This document shows positions 1 to 10,610 of a stretch of 64,000 nucleotides of DNA, piece after piece. Source of the DNA: Macrotis lagotis (taxonomy: Eukaryota; Chordata; Mammalia; Peramelemorphia; Peramelidae); contig NC_133666.1 of NCBI RefSeq assembly GCF_037893015.1, forward strand, positions 654,981,276-655,045,275. Reading direction: 5' to 3'. Positions within the stretch are counted from its first letter, which is position 1; each line of letters begins with the position of its first letter. The position numbers and the translations under genes were made by a program. Below the pieces are notes generated by a model. The model did no database searches. It saw only the letters and a list, made by a program, of their open reading frames with translations, and had not been told where the DNA came from.

Positions 1-213
1 GTCACCAACTTTACTTTCTCCTCCTTAGTCATCTGCATCCACTGACCAGATAAGGATCAGGACAACTGGAGATAGCCCTGAATGTGAGGCAATCAGGGTT
101 AAGTGACTTGCCCAAGGTCACACAGATAGGCAAGTGTCTGAGGCAGGATTTCAACTCAGTTCTTCCTGACTGCAGGGCCAGGGCTCTTATCCATTGTATC
201 ATCTAGCTGCCCT
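1..213 (-). repeat. RTE/CORE-type long SINE, antisense, cut by window edge
   Basis: Reverse complement of the family seen complete at 34229-34535: it ends with the tRNA-like head (CAGCTAGATGATACAATGG on the minus strand) and contains the CORE segment (GACTTGCCCAAGGTCACAC). The far tail lies outside the window. The family is tRNA-headed and about 300 bp long. Confidence 0.75.
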
Positions 214-954
214 GGAGAAGGGCAGTTAGAAAAATTGAACTAGAATCAAGGAAAGTGATTTGGGTTGCATATATAGAGATCTGGGAGACAATTGTCAGAA
301 AATTATTGGATGCATGGAAGCAAATAGCCCAAACAAGGGATATGGTGTCATAAAAACAAAGACAGAGAAAGTTCTTTAGGAAGTTGTTGCGAGGATAAAA
401 TAAAATATTTTTGGTATAGTGCCTGACAGCTAGTAAGCACATGAAGTGCTTATTTCCTTCCTTCTTTCCAGGAAACCTATGATCCCTAAGTCATTTTTGA
501 GCTTCCCATCTTTGAAGTCAGGAAGACTTATTCTTGTCAAATGTTCTTTTTTTATTCTAAATTTAAATTTTCTTCCCTCCCCAGAACATTTCCATACACT
601 CAACAAGTTGCAAAAATTAGATTCCATATGAAGCTATGAGTCTCCATTTCACCATGTCAAAGAAAAATGTTAATATTGTTCTCTGAATTTTAGGCAAGTC
701 TACCAGAAATATTATTTAATTTAATATTATTCTAGATTCAAACTTGCCTAGTGTAGTAGAGAGATGTCCAAAATGTCTTTCAGAATATTTCTCTATCCCA
801 AGGTGGGAGCAGTGGGATCACAACTTTGAATGGAAAAGAGAACAGTACCCTTAGGAGGATCACCCAATCTCTTCAAGTGGGTGGGGAAAGAACTCATTTG
901 ATTTAGAAAAGAGCTAAATTTGGTTATCATTCACATTCCATTTCCCATAATCCA
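214..954. other. No recognisable feature
   Basis: AT-rich DNA with only short chance open frames. I see no gene or repeat family here. Confidence 0.5.
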
Positions 955-1195
955 TTAAGGAAACTAAGTGGATAGAACATAGGAACTGAAATTAGGAAGA
1001 TGTGAGTTCAAATCTTTCCTCAGACACTTTCTGGTTGTGTGACCCTTGGCAAGTAATTTATTCTGCCTCAATTTCCTTAACTGAAGAGTGGGAAGCATTA
1101 TAACATCTAACTACCTCTAATAAGATTGTTATGAGGCTCTAATAATATAATATTTGTAAAGCATCTGATACATAGTACATGTTACATAAATATTT
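955..1195 (+). repeat. MIR SINE, sense
   Basis: The order of motifs matches MIR: a head with a gained-and-lost B box (GTGAGTTCAAATCTTTCCTC), TTGTGTGACCCTTGGCAAGT, CCTCAATTTCCTTAACTG, a TTGTTATGAGG segment and a tail close to AAAGCATCTGATACATAGTA. Divergence is high, as expected for an old mammalian SINE. Confidence 0.7.
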
Positions 1196-1402
1196 TTCCC
1201 TTCTTTTTTCCTGAAGAAAGGCTTAGCTGTTATTCTTCCCACTTGCCTTAAGCAAGAAGTCTGGAAAAGGTTTTAGGCTGGAGAAAATATTTTCAGTTGA
1301 ACTAGAAAGAGGTTTTTAAATATACTTCCACAACACCGTTTTCTTTTTAAAGAAGGGTATATATAATAGAAGAAGTAATGTATATATGTAAATATGGATA
1401 GT

Positions 1403-1545
1403 TAGCTGACACAGTGGGTAAAGTGATGGCCTCAGGAGGAGCTGAGTTCAGATGTGAACTCCCCGCTCTCATGAATACTCGCCTAGTTGAGGATCAGGGC
1501 CGAATAGCTCAATCTACTTGTTCCCCTTGACTATATTCTCTTGAC
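1403..1545 (+). repeat. Degenerate tRNA-derived SINE fragment
   Basis: Begins GTTAGCTGACACAGTGGGTAA, matching the SINE head, but diverges after the B box region. It is older than the other copies nearby. Confidence 0.4.
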
Positions 1546-1632
1546 TCAAACAATCAAAAGGTATTTATTAAGTGTACTAAAGATAAAAATAAAATAGTCC
1601 CTGCCCTCAAGAAACGTGACTTCTTAAGGGGG
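1546..1632 (+). repeat. L2/MIR3-like 3' tail motif
   Basis: AATCAAAAGGTATTTATTAAGTG followed by TAGTCCCTGCCCTCAAG. The same order recurs near 19074-19170 and 43024-43085, which marks an old interspersed family, probably an L2-type tail. The family name is an inference. Confidence 0.4.
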
Positions 1633-1838
1633 AAATAACAATATTGGTTTGTTGGAGCTGTTGGTATCTGAGGGAGTGTTGCTCTATAAAGATCAAACTA
1701 AATCAATTTGATTTCCCAATTGAGGGTGGTGGGTGATTTCTAGTCAACCTCGGGTGCTAAAATCCCTGTAAAGAGGACAATGGGAGTTTGGTGATGAAAT
1801 GTGAGACCAAAGATTTCTTGCAAAAAGAATATCTTTTT

Positions 1839-1994
1839 GGGCAGCTAGGTGGCGTAGTGGATAAAGCACCGGCCCTGGAGTCAGGAGTACCTGGGTTCAA
1901 ATCCGATCTCAGACACTTAATAATGACCTAGCTGTGTGGCCTTGGGCAAGCCACTTAACCCCATTTGCCTTGCAAAAATCTAAAAAAAAAAAAA
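1839..1994 (+). repeat. WSINE1-type SINE, sense, full length
   Basis: Complete tRNA-derived SINE with pol III A-box-like and B-box (GGGTTCAAATCC) segments and a poly-A tail. It is flanked by target-site duplications, AAGAATATCTTTT before and AAGAATATCCTTTT after, which shows L1-type retrotransposition. Confidence 0.9.
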
Positions 1995-2100
1995 GAATAT
2001 CCTTTTATTTATAATCTGAGAAAGGACTTTGAAATCTTCAAGAATTTATAAATTCTAGGTAAGTTTTAATCTCTGATAAACTTTGTAAAAATGTCCTTTA

Positions 2101-2262
2101 GGGGAAGCTAGGTGGCATAGTGGATAAAGCACCGGCCTTGGAGTCAGGAGTACCTGGGTTCAAATCTGGTCTCAGACACTTAATAATTACCTAGCTGTGT
2201 GGCCTTGGGCAAGCTACTTAACCCCATTTGCCTTGCAAAAAAAAAAAAAAACTAAAAAAAAA
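2101..2262 (+). repeat. WSINE1-type SINE, sense, full length
   Basis: Nearly identical to the copy about 260 bp upstream and in the same orientation. It is flanked by AAAATGTCCTTTA duplications. The tail is interrupted poly-A. Confidence 0.9.
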
Positions 2263-2278
2263 ATGTCCTTTAAATCTA

Positions 2279-2338
<60 letters not shown>

Positions 2339-2343
2339 ATATG
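2279..2343. repeat. (AT)n microsatellite
   Basis: About 23 uninterrupted AT units followed by GTAT units. Confidence 0.95.
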
Positions 2344-2751
2344 AGCAATAGGACTATATATAAGATCTCCACTAAATTGAATATTCTGAGACTATTCTGA
2401 GTGGCCCTGAAGAAGGCTTGCTTTTCTCTGGGATCCAGGGGATTTTTCTGAGGAATTGGAGATAATAGATAAAAACTGCAGCAACAACTTTAGGTTCATT
2501 AATCTCTTCAGGGTGAAAGTCATTCACTATAGAAAGTTAATAAAATTAACTCAGGTCTTGAAAAAAAGTAATGTTATTAGAATCTAAACTTTACCTGCCT
2601 GGGGAGAGAGGTAACATATCATCTTACCTCTTTGTCAAAACTTCTATTAATGAGCTAAAGTCAGTCTGAAAAATAAAAAAATTATAACAATAACAAAAAA
2701 TGCATCCTAATCAATCTGCTGAGTACAGAAAAAGTTTGCTATAATTCTCAT

Positions 2752-4590
2752 ATGAATCTATCAGTAACAGGAATTTTTTTCTTTGGTAGTTCCCTTACAG
2801 CTAGGTCTATTTCCTTTTTTCTGAGATGGGGTTATTTAAGATTCTATCTGGTCTTCAGACTCCTTCTGATAGTTTGGGTATTTAATATTTTTGAAGGTAT
2901 TCCTCTACTTTGTTTTCTAGGTTTTATGAGCATATATTGTGCATATTTATGTACTGATTATTCTTTATTTTCTTGTGGTTTTGTTATGACTTTTATTTGC
3001 TCATTTGCTATTTGATTTTCTTCTTTGCAATCACATTAAGAATTTATTAACTTTTTAGCCATTTCAAAAGATCAATTTTTATTTCTATTTATTATTTCTA
3101 TGGAAGGTTTAATTTCCTATTTATCTTTTCCCCCCTAATTTTTAGAATCTCTTTTGGGTTTATTTTAGGTGTCCTTTTGTTGGTTTTTAAATTTTTAAAT
3201 TGTATATTCAGTTTGCTAATTTTATCTTTTTTCATCTTGTTCATATTTTTAATAAAGATAAGATTTGTTTTTCCTACTGAAGACTATCTGCATCACAGAA
3301 ATTTTGGCATATTGTTTCTTTATCATTTTCTTTTACATCATTATTAATTGTTTCTATGATATGTTCTTTGACCCACTCATTATTTAGGATTTCATTTTTA
3401 AGTCTCCATTTGAGTTTTGTATCTTTTGTTTATGAACCCTTAGCCAATGATTACTTTTATTGCAGGATGGTTTTAAAGGGTGCATTAATTATTTCTATTT
3501 GACTTCTAGATTATCTTCATTTCCATATAATTGCATTCTTAATCTAGTATTCTCTTTTTTCCCTCTGGTGAAATTTGCCATCACAGATTCTAGTTTTTCT
3601 GTTCTGCACATTATTTTTGCTGTAAAGGCCATAAATTCTGCTCTCATCTTTCTCATTTCTCTTTTGATCCATTGCAGATCAGCATGCATGTTCTGGTTTC
3701 AGGTTTTCCCATTCCACTGAAACTTTTTCTTTGTTTTGCAGTATTTTTCATATTCACAAAATGAGCTCATTTATTAGATCCAGAGGTCATATTTCCTTCT
3801 GTTGTTAATGTTGTTCATCTATTTACACTCAAGGTCTTTGCGTTTTCTTCTTCCTGAGACCTTTGGTAATTTTCAGCATTGTTTTCTGACTCCTTCCATC
3901 TGAAGATGGTGCCTTGGGAACTGGCTCTTAAAATATCTTAAATATCTTCAAATGTCTCAGTATCCTCCACATTGGGCAATCCAGTTCACCAGTCTAGATC
4001 TCTGCCTGAAGTGACTTTTTTGGTCGGACAGAATTGGCCTCAGTTGGAAGATAAGCTCTTTCCCTCAGGCTTAGTAAGGTGCTACATAGCCCCCCATTCC
4101 TAATGTCACTCTACACACAGTGAATTGTCCTGCTCCCTCTGTAGTTCTTTGGTCTAACAGCACTGGTGCTATGGGGTTATCCACCTAGTTTAGAACTGCC
4201 GCACTGGTGTTAGGGGGTTTTCTGGTTATGTTGGCTAACTGTCATGGCTATAACAGACTTCTAAAGCTTGTAGGGTCTCCATGTTAACAGGGAAGGGAGA
4301 ACAGTGTGTGACTGGGTTGTATTGTAAGCGCATTGGCTACCAGTGCAGCTTCATTGAAGGTAATGTAGGAGGTGAGAGAAGGGTGCTAAGTGAGTTCAAA
4401 GACAGTGAACATCAGTTCCTCGGTTTAGGTTTGATTTTTTTTAAAACCTTCTTTTAGATTCTAAGTATCCTAGATCGTGGAGATAGCTGAAATTGTTTTT
4501 ATCTTTGGTGCATGATTTCTGTCTGGAAAGATTTGAGAGGGCATGGGGATCAGAGGAAATATCTAGTGTACCACTTCTCACCTGTCATTA
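2752..4590 (-). mobile_element. Old L1 fragment, antisense
   Basis: The plus strand reads as the complement of L1 ORF2 and 5' sequence. The stretch 3280-3425 (fully T-rich, ending in AAGTCTCCATTTGAGTTTTG) parallels the endonuclease-region sequence at 30180-30490 of the better-preserved L1. No long open frame remains, so this is an old copy. The 5' boundary near 4.59 kb is approximate. Confidence 0.6.
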
Positions 4591-4599
4591 TTTTTCTTG

Positions 4600-5365
4600 G
4601 TATTCTTTTCTGATCTTAAGTGAATGAGTATCTGGATATTGAATGTAACAGTAATGAATTTTATGAGCTTCAAAAGATTAGAAGAGCTGTCAGATATTCC
4701 CTCTATAATTGGGATCAATAGCAAAATCATCAGAGCTGAGACCAGGAGTGGTTGAATAGGATTAGGAGTCAGTCCTGGGAAGCAACCTACTTAACTCAAC
4801 CCAGCAATGGATTGACCTGGTGGCTGAGAAATACACCAAGTTCTGTAAGAAGTTAGCCCAACTGAGCAATGGGAGTGATGGTCTGCTTTATACATCCCAA
4901 CCAGAAATGAACTTTATGGGGACCCATGAAGAAAGAAAAGGACTTTAAGGTCAGGAATCTCAGGGTACTACTTGGCTCCATGTTTTCCCTGCTTTAAGTT
5001 TGAACCTAGGGACCAGGTTAGTAGAGGGGGAGAGTGCATCCCCATTTTGGGAGATGTTTATGTAACTTCTGTCCTTGCTAAACTTTCTCAGTACACACCA
5101 TTTTGTTTAAAAATTCATTGATGTCAATTGGTTGATATTGGGGTGGGGGCAGGGAAAAGAGTAAGCTAGATGATGGTTTTTGAGCAATAGTATTAGAAAT
5201 CCCAATCCTTCTTTATTATTGGATGCTGGAATCCTGAGGACAGTCATTTCTTGGGGACCCAACCTGCCTAAGCAAGTTATAAGACAGAGAGTCAAGAGGG
5301 GGTGTCTGTGCAAAAAGCAATAACTTTGTGGTAGAGAAGATATGCATTTACCAAAATAACCTAGA
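4600..5365. other. No recognisable feature
   Basis: Mixed-composition DNA with no family or gene that I can name. Confidence 0.45.
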
Positions 5366-5369
5366 AAAA

Positions 5370-5780
5370 AGCACAAATCTGACCATGTCACTCCCCTGCT
5401 CAAAAATCTTCTTTGGTTCCCTATTACCATTTATTAAAATGTCAAACTCTTCAACTGAGACTTCAGCACTACACTTTGAATGTAAATCTACCTTTGCAGT
5501 TATATTTCATCTTACAACCCTTCATGGACTCTATGTTTTAACCAAATTTAAGATTTCATGTTCTTTCAGTGTCTTTAAAATCTCAGTTACCTGATGAGAC
5601 TTCCTTTTTTATCCACATCATTCTCTCTCTGAGGAGTTCTCTCCCTTCCTCACTTTGCATGTGTCTCCATAATGGCATTCCCATTGAGTTAACTTACTTC
5701 ACCATATATTAAGTTTCTGTATCTTACCTCCTCTTTTTTTCTTGAACCCTTTGAAATTCTCCCAAAATCTAATGTCCATT
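5370..5780 (+). repeat. L2-like LINE fragment
   Basis: ACCATGTCACTCCCCTGCTC, then AAAAATCTTCTTTGGTTCCC and CTACCTTTGCAG follow the order known from mammalian L2 3' regions. The same arrangement occurs at 25190-26240 and 38000-38660. Confidence 0.55.
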
Positions 5781-5782
5781 TT

Positions 5783-5927
5783 AGGGTTTTGCAAGGCAAG
5801 TGGGGTTAAGTGGCTTGCCCAAGGCCACACAGATAGGTAATTATTAAGTGTCTGAGGCTGGATTTGAACTCAGGTACTCCTGACTCCAGGGCCGGTGCAC
5901 TATCCACTGCACCACCTAGCTGCCACC
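5783..5927 (-). repeat. WSINE1-type SINE, antisense
   Basis: Begins with TTTTGCAAGGCAAGTGGGGT (complement of the 3' end) and ends CCACCTAGCTGCC (complement of the head). It is inserted at the end of the L2-like stretch. Confidence 0.88.
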
Positions 5928-5929
5928 TA

Positions 5930-6610
5930 GCAGTAACATCTTAATCCAATTTATATACTACCTTCCTCAAGCCCATAGGAAGATAAAGTATCACTTACAA
6001 TGCTAGATAGTGTAGTTTATAATTTACCAGAGTATATACTGCAATATTCAAGTCACCAGCCCACTGGTCTCATCATAAATATTCTGTCATACACATGAAG
6101 GATTACTATGTATAAAAGTCTTCTGCTCCAACAAAGTCACATGACTGCAACTGTCTGAACAAGACTGAAATTAATAGGAAAATTTGTGATTCAAGCTCAC
6201 CCCAAGTCTAGGAAATTTCCTAGCTTAGTCTTGACCTTCTATATTGCTATTACACAAGGAAGCAACTTTTATTGGCAATATGTTTATTAGACATAGAAAA
6301 AATGCAAAGAAAACGTTTTAAATGTTCCTATCTTGGAACTCCTCATCCAGTCATCTCCCAGTACTTTATCTCTAACCTCCAGGAAACAAAAAAGGAAAAA
6401 ACAGTAGAAGGCATCAGAGACCTATGTGAATCTGCTGTCCAAGATCAGCAGGTCCAAAGTCCTGAAAAGGGACAGTGAAAACAACAAAGCTGGAGGGCAG
6501 TGCCTTGTATCATATGGTCTCCTTACTTTAATGAAACTTTACAACAGCTGAGTAAAGTCTAGTCTATTCTATCCTGGCCTCTGCCTGCTGCTTCATCCTC
6601 CAACCACAGA
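5930..6610. other. No recognisable feature
   Basis: An open frame of 68 codons at 6272-6478 has no recognisable domain and I treat it as chance. Confidence 0.45.
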
Positions 6611-6611
6611 A

Positions 6612-6802
6612 CTTTGGTCTTTTTTTTAATGTATATTTAATACAAAACATGATTGTGCATGTACAACTCTTATGAGATTATTCTCTGCCAAAGGGAGAGG
6701 AGAAGAAAGGGAGGATGGTAGAAAAATGTGGGACTCATAAACTTACAAATGAATTAATATTGAAGACTACCTTTGCATGTAATTGGAAGAATAAAATAAA
6801 AT
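6612..6802 (+). mobile_element. L1 3' end, sense
   Basis: Contains the marsupial L1 3' UTR signature: purine-rich GGGAGAGGAGAAGAAAGGGAG, GGACTCATAAACTTACAAAT and the terminal TGTAATTGGAAGAATAAAAT. It is 5' truncated. Confidence 0.75.
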
Positions 6803-6866
6803 TTTGTTCAATAGTATTTTATTTTTTGCAATTTTATGTAAAGATAATTTTTAACATTTATTTCTT

Positions 6867-7026
6867 TTTTTTAGGGTTGTTTTTTTTTTCGCAAGGCAAA
6901 TGGGGTTAAGTGGCTTGCCCAAGGCCACGCAGCTAGGTAATTATTAAGTGTCTGAGACCAGATTTGAACCCAGGTACTCCTGACTCCAGGGCTGGTGCTG
7001 TATCCACTGCGCCACCTAGCCACCCC
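6867..7026 (-). repeat. WSINE1-type SINE, antisense
   Basis: Complement of the full SINE, with a T-run on the left. It is bracketed by AACATTTATTTCTT at 6853-6866 and AACATTCATTTCTT at 7027-7040, a target-site duplication with one difference. Confidence 0.88.
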
Positions 7027-7239
7027 AACATTCATTTCTTTTTTTTAATTTTAAAAGCATTTGGTTTTTTATTTAATATTTATTCTCATTTTGTACAAAT
7101 AATTTTTTACATTAATAAAATATTCTTGTTTAAGAGTAAATGAAATACCCCCTCCCCCCATAAATATAGACTTCCTTGAGCAATAAAGTAAAGGGGAGAG
7201 AAAAAAATTAAAATAAAAAAATAATAGTAATAATTGTAG

Positions 7240-7405
7240 GTATGGCCAGGTGGCACAATGGATGGAGCACCAGCCCTGGAGCCATGAGCACCCAAGCCCA
7301 CATCTGGCCCCTTACACCCAACAATCACCCAGCCGTGTGACAGGCAAGACACCCGAACCCCACTGCCCTGCAAAAAACAAAAAAATGAAAAAAAAGACCC
7401 AAAAT
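7240..7405 (+). repeat. C-rich variant SINE unit 1 inside HAL1
   Basis: Aligns with the WSINE1 body (CACAATGGATGGAGCACCAG, then CCCTGGAGCCATGAGCACC) but has C where the other copies have T at many sites, for example CACCCAACAATCACCC for CACTTAATAATTACCT. An A-rich tail follows. Confidence 0.7.
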
Positions 7406-7429
7406 AAAATAAAATAATAATAATAGTAG

Positions 7430-7592
7430 GGGTGGCTGGGCAGACAGAGCATTGGCCCTTGAGCCAGGAGCACCCGGGGCCAAATCCAGCCTCAGACACC
7501 CAACGATCACCCTGCTATGCAGCCCCAGGCAGGCCACCCAGCCCCATTTGCCCTGTACCCCACAAAAAATAATAATAATAATAATAATAAAT
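7430..7592 (+). repeat. C-rich variant SINE unit 2 inside HAL1
   Basis: Head GGGGTGGCTGGGCAGACAGA, body with CACCCAACGATCACCC and an (AAT)n tail. It shares most T-to-C differences with unit 1. Confidence 0.7.
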
Positions 7593-7779
7593 GTGCTTGA
7601 GTCTTTGTTCCAACACCAACAACTCTGTCATGGGTGGAGCACATTCTTTATGATAAGTCCATCGCAAAAGTTACTTCCATATTTTTCCACCGTTGCCATT
7701 ACTGATCGCAACTCCCTCCTTTCGTATTTCTCCACTACCATGTACTATATTTTCTCTCTCCTTTCACTCTGACTCTGCT

Positions 7780-7932
7780 GTAGGGTAGCTGAGTGACACA
7801 GCAGACAGATCCCCAGCTCTGTGGCCAAGAGACCCTGAACCCCCATACCACCCCTTAGGCCCAGCGTCCACCTGGCCCTATGGTCCCAGACAGGCCATCC
7901 AATCCCAGCCCCTTGCAAGAAGTAAAAAAGAA
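7780..7932 (+). repeat. C-rich variant SINE unit 3 inside HAL1
   Basis: AGGGTAGCTGAGTGACACAG at the head and CCCCTTGCAAGAAGTAAAAA at the tail. The middle is more diverged than in units 1 and 2 but equally C-rich. Confidence 0.6.
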
Positions 7933-8435
7933 AATGTGTTATATCTGACCATTCTCCCCCCCATGGTCCATCCTCTCCTCCATCACTCACATCCCCCCCT
8001 TCCCCCTGTCCCCCCCCTCTCCTTCTTACTCCAGATGCCTATACCCCATTGAGTATATATGCTATTTCCTCTCCTAGCCACCTCTGATGAGAGAGAAGTT
8101 TCCCTCATTCCCCCTTGCCTTCCCCCCTTCCATATCATTGCAATAGCTCATTGTAATGAACAAAAATCTTATTATATGAGATATCTTGGCCTATTCCCCC
8201 CTCTCCTTTTTCTTTCTCCCATTCCATTTCCCTTTTTTTCTATTGACCCCATTTTTACACCATATTTTATCTTCAAATTCAGCTTACTCCTGTGCTTCAA
8301 CTATAAAAGCTCCATCTACCTGCTCTATTAACTGAGAAGGTTAATATGAGTTTTATCAGTGTCATTTTTCTATGTAGGAATACATGCAGTTCATCATCAT
8401 TAAGTCCCTCATATTTTCCCCTTCTCCTCCAATCT

Positions 8436-9526
8436 CTATGCTTCACCTGAGTCCTGTATCTGAAGATCAAACCTTCTGTTCAGCTCTGGCCATTCCAACA
8501 GGAACATTTGAAATTCCCCTGGTTTATTGAAAGTCCATCTTTTTCCCTGGAAGGGGACATTCAGCCTTGCTGGGTAGTTCATTCTTGGCTGCATTCTAAG
8601 CTCTTTTGCCTTCCGGTATATTATATTCCAAGCCCTATGAGCTTCCAATGTAGTTGCTGCTAAGTCCTGTGTGATCCTGACTGCAGCTCCATGATATTGG
8701 AACTGTGTCCTTCTGGCTGTTTGTAATACTTTCTCTTTGACTTGGGAGTTCTGGAACTTGGCTATAATATTCCTAGGGGTTGGGTTTTTGGGATCTCTTT
8801 CTGGGTGGGGGGGGATTGGTGGATTCTCTCCATTTCTATTTTGCCCTCTGCTTCTAGAATATCAGGGCAATTTTCCTGTAGTAATTCTTTGAAAATGATG
8901 TCAAGGCTCTTTTCCTGATCATGACTTTCAGGTATTCCAATAATTTTTAAATTGTCTTTCCTAAGTCTGTTTCCCATATCAGTTGTTTTTTCAATGAGAT
9001 ATTTCATATTTTCTTCTAATTTTTCATTTTTTTGGTTTTGAAGTATTGAATCCTGATTTCTGGTAAATTCATCAATCTGCCTGAATTCTATTCTTTGTCT
9101 GAAGGATTTGTTCTCCTCAGAGAGTTTTCTTATCTCTTTTTCCATCTGGCCAATTTTGCTTTTTAAAGCATTCTTCTCCTCAATAACTTTTTGAACTGTT
9201 TTATCCATTTGACCTAAGCTGGTTTTTAGCATGCTATTTTCTTCAGCATTTTTTTGGATTTCCTTGACTAGGCTGCTGACTTCATTTTCATGTTTTTCCT
9301 GCATCTCTCTCATTTCTTTTCCCAGTTTTTCTTCTAACTCCCTCATTTGATTTTCAAAGTCTTTTTTGAGCTCTGTCATAGCCTGAGCCCAATTTCTGTT
9401 TTTCTTGGAGTCTTTAGATGCAGGAGCTTGTGCTTCCTCATCTTCAGACTGAGTATTTTGATCCTTCTTGGGCTCATATGCAAAATATTTCTCAATGGTG
9501 TTCCTCTTTTTTCTCTGCTTGCTCAT
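8436..9526 (-). pseudogene. HAL1/L1 ORF1 (RNA-binding chaperone), one frame change
   Basis: L1 ORF1p is the RNA-binding coiled-coil trimer that packages LINE RNA in cytoplasmic particles. The likely start is the ATG at 9526 (MSKQRKKRNTIEKYF), giving a basic N-terminus. A long heptad coiled coil follows (about 9400-9050, rich in E, K and L), then an RRM-like domain containing LRKDNLKIIGIPE. The C-terminal domain continues in another frame: AAVRITQDLAATTLEAHRAW and MQPRMNYPARL match the ORF1 C-terminal domain, with a TAG stop at 8436-8438. The frame change lies near the run of eight G at about 8806-8813. An upstream in-frame ATG at 9652 would add 42 residues with no ORF1 character. With a single break, the copy is fairly young. 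Confidence 0.85.
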
Positions 9527-10610
9527 TTTCCCAGCCTTAGCCTGTTTTGGGGGTGCTTCTGAGCTTTTGGGACACTCCCACAAGGGTCTCAGTATGTGAG
9601 GCTCTGTCCTCCCTCCTAGTCTGTGAATGACCATATGTGCCTCCCCTACCACGGGGCTGAGGTGGGGCCCCTGCTGTTCTGTTGGGGGGCCTAGACTGCA
9701 ATCAGGATCTGAATGTGATCAGAGCCCCCGAGTCCTGTTCCAGGGGCAGAGGACAGAGCACTGCAGTCTCTCTTCACTCCCCTCCCTAGGTTCTATGGGC
9801 TCATGCCCTGAGGGCTCCTACTTACTGGCTCCCTGCTTCTGTTCCTGGATCTGGGCTGCGCTGGCCACACTGCTCGCTGTGTGCCCTGAGGGCTGGGCTC
9901 CACGTGCTTGCTCTGGCAGAGGTCCCCCGCTGTTCCCCCAATTTGTGCTTGGTGCTCCCTGGGGTGTAGCTCAGGAGACTCCCCCCCTGCTGTGAGCCCC
10001 AGTGCCCTGGGGCTGCCTCTGGGAGGCTGAAGTTCTTACGCTCTGGTGGGCCACCCCTCTGGCGGGTCACCCCTCCAACCCTGGGGCGTAGAGCCTTTCT
10101 GCTCTTTTCCAGGTTACCTTGAGTAGGGGAACTTCCTCACTGGGTCCCTCTGTGGGTTCTGTCTCTGGAAAATTTAGTTAGAGTCCTTAGCTTATGAGTT
10201 TTATGAGAGAGCATCTAAGACAGGATCCTTTCTTGTCACCATCTTGGCTCCACCCCCCAACATTCATTTCTTGGAAAATTTAGAGTTTCAACTTTTTTCC
10301 CTCCTTTCCTTCATCACTCCCCAAAACAGCAAACAATCTAATAAAGGTTCTACACGTGCTATCATGTAATACATATGTCCACATGTCATGTTGTAAAAGA
10401 AGAAAAAAGAACAAAAGGAAAATGAAAAAAACAACAACAAAAGTGAAAAGAGTATTCTTTGATCTGCACTCAGACCCCATCAGTTTTTCCTCTGGATGTA
10501 GACAGCATTTTCCATCATGGACAACGATATTGCTGAGAAGAGTTGTCTGTTGTAGTTGATCATCATACAGTGTTGCTATTGCTGTGTACAAGATTCTCCT
10601 GGTTCATTTA

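Larger units (their letters stand above)
7041..10258 (-). mobile_element. HAL1-type (half-L1) retrotransposon, both ends present
   Basis: On the minus strand the element starts GGGGGGTGGAGCCAAGATGG at 10258, has a GC-rich 5' UTR of about 0.7 kb, one ORF1 (9526-8436), a purine-rich 3' region and an A-rich tail ending at 7041. Identical 14-bp duplications AACATTCATTTCTT flank it at 7027-7040 and 10259-10272. No endonuclease or reverse-transcriptase sequence follows ORF1. That is the definition of HAL1, which depends on L1 ORF2 protein in trans. Three SINE-like units sit in the 3' region. The family name is an inference from structure. Confidence 0.8.
6806..10605 (-). mobile_element. L1 3' end, antisense, split by later insertions
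   Basis: The left part (6806-6866) and right part (10273-10605) join to one L1 3' UTR read on the minus strand. The SINE at 6867-7026 and the HAL1 at 7041-10258 are inserted into it. The right part carries CTCTGGATGTAGACAGCATT and CTCCTGGTTC, standard L1 3' landmarks. Confidence 0.75.

Noticed and set aside
1839-1994. tRNA gene signal in SINE heads
   Set aside because: The tRNA-like boxes belong to the tRNA-derived SINE. There is no cloverleaf with acceptor pairing and the unit repeats throughout the window.
7107-7772. Open frames through the HAL1 3' region
   Set aside because: They follow the GC-rich SINE units and AAT/TTA tails; no conserved protein.
9653-10258. Possible CpG-island promoter of a host gene
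   Set aside because: The GC-rich sequence is the HAL1 5' UTR, bounded by the target-site duplication.
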